Assembly (NCBI GenBank): GCA_024734555.1
Contig: JANPWX010000480.1
Span: 4,278,671 to 4,342,670, forward strand
Reading direction: 5' to 3'
Origin: Trochalopteron elliotii
Lineage: Eukaryota; Chordata; Aves; Passeriformes; Leiothrichidae
Length of the DNA stretch: 64,000 nucleotides
Shown here one piece after another: positions 48,626-59,842 of the stretch. Position numbers and translations under genes: made by a program. The notes under the pieces were generated by a model. That model did no database searches, was not told the origin of the DNA, and saw only the letters and a program-made list of their open reading frames with translations. The stretch's first letter is position 1, and every line of letters starts with the position of its first letter.

Positions 48626-48902
48626 ACTGAATCTATTGTATACAACTCCCATTATTGGAATTTTAGAATTTTTAGAAACATTTTAACCCTATGCTTTCAG
48701 ATGGGTTAACAACAGCAGGACCCAGGGGTTCTGCTCTCTCACAGAATAACATCCCTGCCCTCACTTTAACCTCCCCACACTCCAAACTGGGCTGGCTGAA
48801 GTCAATAGCACTAAAGTCAATATCTGCAATGAACTGCACGGGGTCAGCAGCAGTGTGCCTCTGTAAAATTGGCACAATCTCCAGAAGGATCTGCCCCAGC
48901 AT
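48626..48902 (-). pseudogene. Possible remnant of retroviral internal sequence
   Basis: Beyond the polypurine tract a minus-strand frame of 76 codons (48672-48902) ends about 50 bp before the tract, the position where the last retroviral gene of a provirus would stop. I do not recognise the peptide, so this rests on position only. It may equally be ordinary single-copy DNA. It overlaps no other open frame with better support. Confidence 0.25.
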
Positions 48903-48943
48903 CTCTGACTGTCAGCTGTCTCTTTTCTTCTGCCTCCTTCCAG

Positions 48944-49059
48944 TGACAATGACTGTGGGACACTGGCACTCCAGGGAAAAGTCATCCAGCACAGGCAGGG
49001 AGAAAGGAAAGCTCAAGGACAAATGTTACAGCCAGGCTTATAAATCTCTGCTGAGACAG
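48944..49059 (+). other. Candidate 116 bp exon (weak to moderate)
   Basis: A strong acceptor-like region (branch-like CTGAC at 48905-48909, then a pyrimidine-rich stretch ending CCTCCTTCCAG) precedes it, and a good donor (CAG then GTAAAT) follows. One frame stays open across it, but its peptide is rich in S, K and R and is unrecognised. Its reading phase does not match that of the 19524 candidate, so the two cannot be consecutive coding exons. It could be a non-coding RNA exon or a chance pseudo-exon. Confidence 0.28.
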
Positions 49060-52000
49060 GTAAATAAGATGTTCCACCAGAGAGGTGACCCTAAGTGAGT
49101 AATGAAACTTCTTTCAGGCTAAGTAGGCAGTGTGTATCAGTTAATTAATGTATAATGAAAATTCCAGTTGGGGTTTTATAAATATGCAGGGCTCTTCCTT
49201 CCACTCCTTATACCAAGATACCCTTTGGAGCAACTTTTTTCTTTAAATTACAGTGATTTGAGTCTGCAAAACTAAAAGAACAAAAATACAGAAAATAGGG
49301 ACACACAAATCTGAAGATAGATTCTTATGCAAGTAATATTCTGACAGAGTTTATCCATCTTGAGATTTGTACGTGCATCTCCTTCTCCTCCCCCAATTCT
49401 GACACCTTTAACACATTCCTCCAGATATTTGGGATAGGCTGGTGCTCTTTTTAAGGGGGGAAAGACTTGAAGAGGGCAAGATTTTTTCATGAAGGTTTTT
49501 TTATGGTGACCCAAGCAATGCTGTGAGCAAACCCCAGTGCTGGCAGATGGATGAAGCCACATTCCCTTTAGTGGAGGCAGAATTTAGTTGATGGTCTGAG
49601 CTTCTCTAACAACAAGAGGCACATAAGGATCATTACTCTGATATTGTCAACCTTTAATAGAATTTCCCATTCCTATACATTGTGAGAATTAGCAATTTTT
49701 TTTGTCCATTACCAATTTATACATTACAGTTAAGCAGGATAGATTTTAACCATGAAAATTATTAAGGAAAAAACTGCTTTGCAATAATTTCCATCACATA
49801 AAGAGAAGTGTGTATGAAACTTTCAGAAAGTCTATTCTCTGCGTGCAATTAAATTATTTATATGGTGTATAATTAATATGTTCGATGATTTTGGTAAAGA
49901 GGCTTAGCTTTTAATCCTTCTCTAAAGATAAGAGATCACAGGAACGAAATGCAAATTTGAGGCCTTATTTTCTGTTTGTGTAATAATATCAAGCACTTTT
50001 CACTGTGGATGATTCTCAGGGAAAAAAAATAAAAAAGCAAAGACAAACCAAGAAATCCAGAAACCCCCACAGGCTAATGATTACATTATCAATGCAAGCA
50101 AATTCCTCAGCACAATGCTGAAAGGCTTAGGAATAACAGCAGTTCAGTGCTGTCTGAATCCATAGTGCAGCAGATCAGCTGCCAAAATACCTTCCTTTCC
50201 CACAGGTAATTTGGATATTGAGCAGATGTAGCAACTAAATGCTTTAGAATCCATTTATTTGAGAAAATATCTTCCTGGTTTCAGAGGCCACAGAGGCCCC
50301 AAATATTGCTGTTTCATGTCCTCAGGTTTCCACCATCTTTAAAAACAAGTCTAACCCTCCCCATGAAAAGTGTGGTTTAGTCCTCAGCATGAAATGGGAG
50401 GAAATTCATAGGAAAAGTGTCTATTTTGTGAAAATTCCAATGATGTTCTCCTCAAAACTCAAGTAATTTTGCTCGCAGAACCTCAGTGTATTTGGACAGC
50501 CCCAGGCAAACACTGGAGCTTCCAACAAATCTGAATGTTGCCCATCTTTGAAATATTTTCTGTTATTAATGAAGGTGACAGTCAACCAGTGCTTCTACAC
50601 AAACCCTCAAACATAAGTTTGAGTCTGTTAATAGTTCATTTTTCCCATGACAATTCTAGCCTGAGGAAGGCTGAGCAAGAAATATAGAAATATATGCATA
50701 TATTTGGAAACTACAGATCCAAACCAACGCTCCAGATTTTTCTCCTTAACTTCTGCATGCACTGAAAAACATTATGTGGTTTATTCTCTATTACTGTGAG
50801 AATGCTCAACATTAGCAAATATGTTTGGTGTAAGTTTCTGGGAATGAGAGCCAGGGATATTAGTACAGAGCCAGGCTCTGAATGGCCCTGCTGAGTTTAT
50901 ACTTCACATGAAAACATTCCCTTAATTTGATCTGACTGTTTCAACTCTTATTCTATCAATCTGTGATCAGTCACTTGGTGGCTCTAAGCCACTAATTAAG
51001 ACACAATGGAATAAAGCAAGAAGTTTGATAGCTGAAGGTAAGGCAAACAAGATTCAGCCACATGATAGAAAGTTTATTCGGTTTGAATTAAGTTGTAAAT
51101 TATTAATTTTTCTACTGCCCAAAATATATAATTGCAGGACTAAATGTATCTACAGAAAACCAAAAAATTCTCAACAAAGCAGCCTAAAATTGTTGGGAAA
51201 AATAAAGGCATTAATTATATGGAAAGAGTTCACACTAATTAATATTTTATTGTCTGAAAATAATCTATACCAAAGAAGAATTCTGTTCTACAATACATAG
51301 GTGAAAAATTGCTATATTTTGTCATTCTAGAGAACACAGTTCCCCTGAGAGCTTGAATGAAAAAACAGGCAACTGTCCACATTTCCCAGTTTGTCTGAAA
51401 GAGGTTGAAATCTTTTTTAGTTTCATTTGAAAAGACTTTACATCCCCTGTGTTTACTTTGAGGTTGAGACTCAAAGTTCAGAATACAAAGGAAATCTAAA
51501 TATTGGACTGGAAATATTTATTCATTTCAGATCAAAACACAGTGGATTTTACTCAGTGCTTTTGCTCATGCTTGTTGATACTATTCTTCAGGATCTAGCA
51601 ATTGCCATAACTTTCTACAAAATGAATCTCACTCAATTGCTAAAAAACTTGTTTAATGAGTAGCTGCACTAAATTAACTTTGGAGATTGTCCCAGCCATG
51701 TCATTTTCATTCATCACTTCAGTCTTTATAAAAACCTCCATCATCATACTCTGAAAAACTATTGTGAAATTAAAGTTTTGTCAATAACTCTGAAAATCAC
51801 AGAGATTATAATTCAGCCTTGTCAGTGCCATTGCTGTTGGAGTACAGTATATCCTGTATTCCAGTGAGAGACCTTGTTCCAACAAATTGCATTTCATTTT
51901 GCCCATTCACACGTTGCAAACAACTCTACATCTTCCAGGAATGCACAGCAGTAAACAGCTGCATATTTCTGTTGAATTTCTGCCCTGTGCAGACCCAAAA

Positions 52001-52421
52001 CCATCACTTTTGTGGTACCCTCTCTTCACCTCCCCACCTGGGCAAGGCTGCCAGATTTGTAGTTCTTTCCAAGTGGAAGAAAACAAGAATCTGCTGTTTG
52101 GGGTGACAGTGACTTCTGCCTGGTCCATTATCACATCACAAATTGTGATTTTCCTTGGGATGCCAGGAGGAAGCCAATCATGATGAGAGATGTTTTATTT
52201 CCATTGCTTCAGACAGCTGATGCAGAGAAACAAGTCTCACTTATGTAAGAGTAATTCTGGACAGCAAAAACCCACAGAAAAATTAATGTAAGGGGTTCTT
52301 TTTATAACATATGTCACTCAAATCTTAACACGAGGGACCATTTTAAAAATTGACAGCCTTCAAACCAAGTGAGTTGTGATTGATAGTAGATTTTTAAATA
52401 TAGATTTTTAAATAAATATGT
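49060..52421. other. No gene seen
   Basis: AT-rich DNA without recognisable repeats. A donor-like GAAG/GTAAGG at about 51037 lacks a convincing acceptor upstream. Open frames are under 100 codons. Confidence 0.45.
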
Positions 52422-52545
52422 ATAGACGTGGTGATTAGGGACATGTTTTAGTGATGGACTGAGCAGTGCTGGGTTAATGGTTGGATTTGAAAGCCTTAAA
52501 GGCTTTTTCCAGTCTAAAGTATTCTATGATAATACAGGGTTTTTT
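52422..52545 (+). mobile_element. CR1 LINE 3' end fragment
   Basis: The order GACGTGGTGATTAGGGACAT, then GCAGTGCTGGGTTAATGGTT, then CCTTAAAGGCTTTTTCCAG and finally ATTCTATGAT is the typical 3' end of bird CR1 elements, including the terminal ATTCTATGAT-type repeat (recognised from memory). It is about 120 bp, 5'-truncated as most CR1 copies are, and has no coding capacity. Confidence 0.8.
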
Positions 52546-54177
52546 GTTTTCCTTGTACATTTACCAAATGGTAATTTCACCAATATATATTTCCTACTAT
52601 TTAAGATATCACTAATGAAAAAAAGGCAGTTTTTATCACTTCTTCCCTCTTATCCACTACACTGCATATTGGTTACAGTGTCAAGAAGCACAAGATTTGT
52701 TTAACATAATTAGTTCTTCACACAGCTCAGCTGTTGTTATCACCCAATTATCCCCCAGCTCCTTTGAAATCAATTGTTAAGAAACTAGGCTTCCCAGATA
52801 GCAACGAGTTTTAATTTCATTAAGGAAGTTTTACCAGATGTTTATATAAGAGCACATAGGGGGATTTTATGGGAAATGTACACTGCATTACAGGATTCAG
52901 CCTTTTGGAAAGATTGCCTCTCTTAAAATGTGCATTATGCTGAACTGCATTGCTGTGTACAAAGAACATTGATAAAACAGTCAATTGTTGTGGCAATTTA
53001 ACGTGGGTTTTATTTTTATGTTTTATTTTTAGAACTCCTGTTAGTACATTTGCTTTTAACAGGTGTTAATGCACCAGGCTTTCAGCAAAACAAATTAGAG
53101 AGGAAATTTTGCTTCTTTTATGGGATTGCCAAAGACTTCTTCTCTCATTTAAGATATTACATATTTTATTCAACTAAAATTATCATCAGTTTGTTACAAA
53201 ACAATTCTCATCTGTGACGTCAAGCCAAAGGTTTGGTGAACACATGAGAATTGTGTGTGGAAAATTCCCTAAAAAAAAAAAATCTGTCTTTGGAATTGAG
53301 AATTTTATTGCTTGTATTTAAGAGGACTCAGCCTTGTTTTCCCTGGATTCTATCTGAAATTCCCACTGAATTCCCAGGCAGCAGGAGTTGGGGCCTCAGT
53401 GTGTCAGGGCAGAGATGAATTTCTCATTTCAATTCCAGCAGGGAACATGCTCCTCCCACAACATTTTCATTATTTGTGAATATTCCAGCAGGGATGTCTT
53501 CACAATGCCTGGCAGCACAATAAAGACCACAAATAATGGTCAACATTTCTTTAAATGTGCATTATTTTTTTTTCTTCTTCTCTCATTATACATCCTAAAA
53601 AAAGTTTTTTGCTTACTGCAGGGAAATAACACAGTGTTCACCAAGTCCTGCATCTCTTGTCATCTGCACATTTATTGATGTGCCTCTATTTAGGCTCAAG
53701 GACATTTTCACACTGTGTCCAAATGCCTTTCTGGTGGCTGATTACATTGGCATTTTCCTCTTCCATTCCTGGCATGGGTTCAGAGTATGTTTTGCAAGGA
53801 TAAGTGAAGTGTCAATGAAGTTAAATGAAAAGAAACACAAGAAATGAACTGTTCAGCTTTGGCTTCATGGTCATCCAGTTAAGCATTAAGATGCATATGT
53901 TGTCTGGAATATTACAGAACAGCTGATTTAAGTGATGCAAACAAGTCTTGTGGTTTGTCAGGTACAGCACTGAATTATTTTTATCTTCTGTTTCTAATTT
54001 TTGCAACAGTTCTACATTTCTTTTATGGTAACCTACATCATAAGAACAAGACACATAGAAGGTATAGAAATGGGTTGGAAGCACCTGATTGCTTAAATTC
54101 TCTTGCCAAGTTAGAAGGATCTTTTAGACTAAATTCAGTTGCCAAGTCATAATTATTTCATGTGATCTTTCTTTGGT
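52546..54177. other. No gene seen
   Basis: Unique-looking AT-rich sequence with only short A/T runs. A 96-codon frame at 53388-53678 is unrecognised. Confidence 0.45.
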
Positions 54178-54281
54178 TGAGTTCAATCTCTTCTCCCTGG
54201 TATCCAGTGTTGGATGCACAGGGATGGTTCAAAGCTGTGCCAGGGGATGTTCAGAATGGACATTGGGAAGCATTTCTGTCC
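54178..54281 (+). mobile_element. CR1 LINE fragment, left part, interrupted by LTR-A copy 4
   Basis: GTTCAATCTCTTCTCCCTGG followed by AAAGCTGTGCCAGGGGATGT and GGACATTGGGAAGCATTTCT matches the order of the CR1 3' region (from memory). The expected next segment, AGAGAGGGTGGTG, is found only after the LTR, at 54734 onward, so this is the left half of one CR1 copy. Confidence 0.75.
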
Positions 54282-54729
54282 TGATGCCTTGGGAAGGCTG
54301 AGCTGGAACAGAGACTGGACAGAGCTGGAGAACAAAGTAGATATTAATTAAAAGGCCTTTAGGATCCACCTTGGGCAGGACAAGAGCCTGGCCAGGGCTA
54401 CACCCAAGGTGGACCCAAAATGGTCACAAAAAATGGACCACAGGTCATGAGGTCTCACACTTTGATAAGTTTTGGTCCATTTGCATCTTGGGATTTAATT
54501 GTCCAATTACAGCTTCAGGTTGTGAGGTCCCATCCTTCTTGTCCCTCCCTTCAGCCCACCCTTGTTTGTGCTTTTGGGGCTGAAAGTTGTCCTTGGTGTC
54601 CATCAGGAAAAGGATTTGTTTTGTGTCCCTGCTGTGTGCAGAGCTGAGTGACACTGAGTGTGAGCTCAGAACTGCACCCCTGGGCAGCACAGAATGTGAA
54701 ATACATGAAAGATAAAACTTAAGGCATCA
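54282..54729 (-). mobile_element. LTR-like repeat, family LTR-A copy 4, nested in CR1
   Basis: A 448 bp antisense copy with intact ends (TGATGCCTT at 54282 and AAGGCATCA ending 54729). Flanks are GTCC (54278-54281) and GTAC (54730-54733), a 4 bp target duplication with one mismatch. The octamer is at 54479-54486 (ATTTGCAT on plus), and the 11 bp stem is at 54365-54375 with 54403-54413. Like copy 2 it has an ATTAAT form at the polyadenylation signal. CR1 sequence continues on both sides, which independently confirms the element borders. Confidence 0.88.
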
Positions 54730-54922
54730 GTACAGAGAGGGTGGTGTTTGAACACTGGAACAGCTTCCTACAGAGGTGGTTGATGCCCCAGGGCTGTCAG
54801 TGTTCAAGAAGCATTTGGACAATGCCCTTAATAACATGCTTTAGCTGTTGGTCAGCCCCAAACTGGTCTAGATAGTTGTTGCAAGTCCCTTCCCACTGAA
54901 ATAGTCTGTCCTGTCCTATTCT
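54730..54922 (+). mobile_element. CR1 LINE fragment, right part (3' end)
   Basis: AGAGAGGGTGGTG, ACACTGGAACAGCTTCC, GAGGTGGTTGATGCCCCA, GTGTTCAAGAAGCATTTGGA and AAGTCCCTTCCCACTGA follow CR1 3'-end order, closing near CTGTCCTATTCT, a decayed form of the terminal repeat. Together with 54178-54281 it forms one CR1 copy split by LTR-A copy 4. No open frame survives. Confidence 0.85.
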
Positions 54923-57534
54923 AATGACATTTTTAATTCCCTCACAAAAAATTCTGAGTTTCTGTATTTGGATAAAAAATTCCAAATCTGGAAATATAGA
55001 ACAGCCTTTCTGTATTTAGGTTCTTGCTCTTGCTAAAAATAGTTGGTTTTGTGCAATGTGATATTTTTGCTCTTTATAATCTCATTTTGCTATTAACACT
55101 GAAGGCTCCTTTCAAGAGTTCCTCTTAAGAAGAGATTTGAACATCCAAACGATGCATCTGATTTTAGGCAAGCAGACCATTATCCCATTTCTTTTGAATC
55201 ATGACTAAGAGCCAGCCTGGATCAAGCACTAAACTCACATAATAGTCAACCCATCTATATTCAGACAAATCCTGTGGGTTTTCAAGCACTTTTGAAGAGG
55301 ATATGAAAATCATTACATTAAGAAAGTGATAGTTATTGCTGCTACTCTCACTCTGGATTTATGCTTTAATAGCAATTCTGTGCAACTTGTTTCATTGTTT
55401 AAATCCTAGAGGAAAAGGCTGTTTATATTTCTTTCTCCAACATGAAGATGGACAAATGATAATGTGGTTTGCTGGGTTTAGCCATAGCAACTGCAGATTC
55501 ATGGCTGTACACATGGAGCATAAGTACTCAACTAAAACTACATAAATAAAACTACATAAATAAAAGAAAATGGAAATTACTTCCCAAAGAAGTTAAATCC
55601 AGCCCCAGAATACATCCATGGCCAAGGGGGAACTAGAAATATGTATTGATATTTTACAATGCAAATAACAACAGAAATGCAGTAATATATGTATTTTTTT
55701 AAGTATTGTGAAAGAGCTGGTTCCATAAGAACAAAACCTTTTTTTTGTTTTACTTTAGTTTGGTTTTATTAATCAAGAATGTGCACAGCTAGGTAACTCA
55801 ATTCTTGTGAGAGAAATAGAGAAACAGGACATTATGGCTTGGAAAGGGTTGCCAGACAGGAAAACCCTTATTTGTTCATGGCAACTGCTGTGTTTGCTGT
55901 TCACAGTGTTTCAGCACCAGTAATCCAGCAGTGACCATCATGGAAATGAGTCAAGGTAATGATGTCAGGTCTGTTCTGTCTGTCTCAGAGAGCTGAGAAC
56001 ACAACCAGCAGCCTGAGATTTTAAAACTTTTTTTTTTTAAATCTGTTTCATTGTAAGTTGGATGCACCACGCACAGGGGCACTTGTGTGCACACCAAAAA
56101 ACACCTCAGGTGGCATTTGTACCAATATAACCACTGTAACAATTTCTACATATGTTTTTTCCTCCTTCCTCTTTTTCTCATCCATTCCTAATACATCAGT
56201 ATGGTTGTCTGCTACCTCACAGTGCAAAGGGAATTTTCTCCAGTGAAGCTCCTGGGTTTTATCTGTGATAGCATTGCCTGTTACATAATTGCTCCAATTA
56301 TTGGCATTGTCTTTGAAAAGAAATGTGTTTTTATTTTCAAATGCTGTTTTATGGAGCTATTTTAGCCTAAGCAAGATTCCTTGCTTTAAAAAAAAAAAAA
56401 AAAAAGTTGGGGAAATATGTGAATACTAGATAAAGGAATAGAAAATATGGGATCAAGCAAGCATTCAAAATTAAGTCAAATTAACCCAGACAGAGCGAGT
56501 CTGTATCAGAGACTGCATAAGGGAATGCCATTAATTTTCACATTTGTATGAAATTCTCCATTATTTTCCTATTTTAAAAAGGGTACAGTCATTTTTCCCA
56601 ATATGAAGAGCCCTATCTAATGAGTCTAGCTCCCTATGAAGAGTTTATGCCTTTCCTAATGTAAAAATTACAACAGGGTAGTAATTATCAGAAACTCCAA
56701 GGATGGGATGATTATGGAATATGTGATGTTTCAGCTGTAAGGCCATAATTTACCCTGGATGCCACAAAACCTGAAAACCACCTACTAACTTCTTGTCAGG
56801 ACAGCAGCACTTGCTCAGGCCAGCTGAAGAGGAGCAAAGTTGTTCATTCTTTTCACATTAAACAAAAAGCCATTTTTCCTTCTCTCCTGTTGCAGCCCAT
56901 GGTTTTTCTCAATGGTTCGTTTTAAGACACTGGTCTCTTGGGAAATGTCCTGTGGAGGACCTGATAATTGATGCAGCAGCAATTACACATATTTTAATTA
57001 TAACTGAGTTTGAGATGTGATATCTGACCTGAAGGACTTCTTTAGGAAGATTAATGCTGGGAAAAGACACAAAGGTAAGATAATATGGATACAAGATTTA
57101 AGAGAAAAACACTTCCTAAGCATCCTGGGGAAAGAGGAAATTTTTTCAGAGATTTGAAAAATGCATAATGCCTGTCTTGGATGAGAAATCCTCGTGCTAT
57201 ATGAGTTTCTACCTGCTCACATTTTGGACTAGACCTTCCCATCTCAAGGTGTCATAAATTCTCCCCCCAGGTAAACACCCCTGAGTGCTGCTGCAGTGGG
57301 TGGAGTCCCTACAGCAGATAAATTTTGACTCCCTGTGCAAAGCCACCCCCCTGGGCAGTATTGCAGAGAGCTCATCTAAATGGAATGAGGTCACTCAGAT
57401 GGTCAAGTTGCTCAGGCTACAGTTTTAATCCAACAATTTGAAGGCTGTCTCTTCAAGGACCTCCAAAGCATCACGAGTTTCCTTCAGCCTGTGATGTTTC
57501 CTTTCAGAATAAAAAAGAAATAAAAAACACAACT
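54923..57534. other. No gene seen; A-run
   Basis: Contains a 13-14 bp tandem duplication (ACTACATAAATAAA) near 55538-55564 and an 18-nt A-run at 56388-56405. A donor-like CAAAG/GTAAGA at about 57074 has no good acceptor. No repeat family or gene is recognised. Confidence 0.45.
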
Positions 57535-57850
57535 GAGATCTGACGCTGTTGTACACCACAATGACACAAGTCTGACTTCAGAAGGCTGAAAATGACTCCT
57601 TTATTTTTGGGATGTGTCTCCCTTTTATACTATCTTACACAGACCAATTTGATTGGTGACACAAAGACAAACCTCTTCACTCACATTGGTCAGAGCAGAG
57701 GGACATCAAGAAGAAGTCCCTCCTAAGAAAAGGAATGAATAACATAGATACAGTTTACAAAAACATTTCTCCTGTTTACAGAAAATTCCCTGGGCAAAGA
57801 ATTTCAGAAAACCAAAACACCTCAGGCACAGAACCAGGGCTACAGACATC
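57535..57850 (-). mobile_element. Solo LTR, family LTR-B copy 3 (antisense), with target-site duplication
   Basis: The element runs 57541-57844 (304 bp), minus strand. It is flanked by GAGATC (57535-57540) and GACATC (57845-57850), a 6 bp duplication with one mismatch. The TATA box reads TTTTATA at 57623-57629 and the polyadenylation signal TTTATT at 57600-57605 on the plus strand, both intact. The inverted CCAAT/ATTGG pair is kept. Its ends and length match copy 1, so it supports the 304 bp consensus. No internal viral sequence is attached. Confidence 0.9.
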
Positions 57851-59606
57851 TACTTTGGTTCTTTGTTAACAGAGTTTGATCAGGACTGGTGGCAGCCTAG
57901 GCCAGGTCACCCTCTGTAACACCTCTAAGTTTGTAACCATAATTCTTCCCAAGGTGGGGTCTGGGGTGACAATGCCAGATCTCCATCACTGCTGACACCA
58001 TTCATCCCCTCAGCAGCAAATTCTCAATTCAGGCCTTGTGGATATTGTCAGACTAAATGCTCAAGGAAATCTTGACAATTAGCAAGCTCCAAATGCCACA
58101 AGCTAAATAAGAAGAGCCAGATTTAGGCAGGACATGTGTGCAGCTCTCAAATAACTTCCCATTACCCCTCCTGAGTCAGTATTGCCTACAAGGTAATTTA
58201 ACTCACTGTCTTGTCTTCCTGTTGATAAAAAAATAATCTCTTCCTCTGAGACACCTAACGGATGATCTGCTGAAATATATGCCTAAATAATTATCTGTCT
58301 GGGAGACTCTTTTGTGTGGTGAGTCATCACTCACTGTCACCATAAAGGGCTTGTTCTAATTTTGAGACCCTCATTAGAATTAAAATATCAAAGTATATGC
58401 CTCTGACAGCCAGTCCACCAGAACTGCAGCAGGAAAGAAGCAAACAAGGAGTGCTCTGAAGCCACAAGTCTAGAATATACAACATTTTCAGCACAGAGTG
58501 AAGTCAGAGTTCAAGGCATAGAACGTTTGAATTCAACCTGCTCGGAGGAATTTTCTCTTACTAATTGTCTGTAAGCAAAAGAGAAAAATGTTGAGAAAAG
58601 CAAAGATGCAAAATATTGTACTCCAGTGCAAACTTCCATGGCACCTCCAGGGAAGGAATAGAATGTAAGCTACTAGATATAAAAAAGCAATATTTTTTTT
58701 CTTTTTTATTGTTATTATTGTGGAAGAGAGGGTAGGTTTGGAATTACAGGGGCTCTTATAGGATACTTTCTTGGTTTCTGTGTAAACTAGCATGGAAGAA
58801 AAATTTGGAAAACAACCTAACAAGAACATTGAGTGATTTCCAGCTCCCAGACGAAGTCAGGTTCTCATACTCTTTCTTCCAACCAATTTTGCATTTCATT
58901 TCTTTTAGAAGACACAAAGGTAGCAGGCTAAAATTTTTTAAAAATATCCCTTGCCACAAGCTAAAGCAGAGCTCAGTGTGACGCTGGACTCCAGAAGTCA
59001 AGGTTGGAGCAGAGTGGGAGGAAGCAAACTACAAAGTGTCAAGGAACTGGAATCTCCACAGGAAAAAAACCTGCTCTTGGTGCCTAATTTCAGCCATTAG
59101 GGAGCAATGCTTGGTTAGAAGGATTTGTTTAAACCATACATCAGAACAGTTCTTTGAAAGAAAATTTGACTTTTGGTTCAAAAACCCATTGAAGTGGAAA
59201 TGGGTGCTGAAAAGCTTTCAGAGAACAAAACTCAGGATGAGAATAGCTGTAATTTAATAGACTTTGACAAGTCAGGGCTGTTCCTCAGAATATTAGGGGG
59301 AAATGCAGAGGAATTTTAGGGCACAACTGAAGGTGTTAAATGTGTGGGTTACCTGCTTTTACAGCAACTGTGAAATAGGAATTACATCAGCATAATCCTG
59401 AAAGTCAGTTTATACTGAATCCATGTGATCTGCATAACCTGGTTTGTATTCATGCTGCTGTTCCCACTGACTGGGTCAGCCTTACCTGGGCACAGCTGCT
59501 CCTGCCACAGAGAGAACTGCAAGGTCCTGAGGAGACTTCTCTAATATCTATATCTTATATAAAAATAAAAAGTAATAAATCCCCAAATATTTTTCTTCCA
59601 ACCCAG
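57851..59606. other. No gene seen
   Basis: AT-rich unique-looking DNA; a minus-strand frame at 58533-58829 (98 codons) is unrecognised. Confidence 0.45.
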
Positions 59607-59842
59607 ACTAATGTGACATCCAGCTACCTCTGATTGTTATCAAACTGTGCAAGTTGCCAGCTCTGCTGAAAGTTTTGTGAGGTTTCAGCAACTTTGGAGT
59701 CAGCCTGTAACATTTGTGGTTTTATGTGGAAATTGTGCCCAGTCAACAATGAATGTGAATGCACAGCTTTGGGAAAAATGTGGATATGTAAATATATCTG
59801 CATTGACGCTGAAGAAAAACGTCCCCTTTAATTGCTTATAAG
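59607..59842 (+). other. Candidate 236 bp exon (weak)
   Basis: Begins after TTTTTCTTCCAACCCAG, a good acceptor, and ends ATAAG before GTGAGTCT, a strong donor. A 64-codon frame inside (59647-59841) stops at the donor, and its sequence is unrecognised. As with the other two plus-strand candidates, a non-coding RNA exon or chance pseudo-exon is possible. Confidence 0.22.

Noticed and set aside
50974..51037. Exon ending at a GAAG/GTAAGG donor
   Set aside because: The donor is good but the upstream AG has a poor pyrimidine tract, and all frames are short or interrupted.
57045..57074. Micro-exon before CAAAG/GTAAGA
   Set aside because: The acceptor-like TTCTTTAG upstream is weak and the segment is only about 29 bp.
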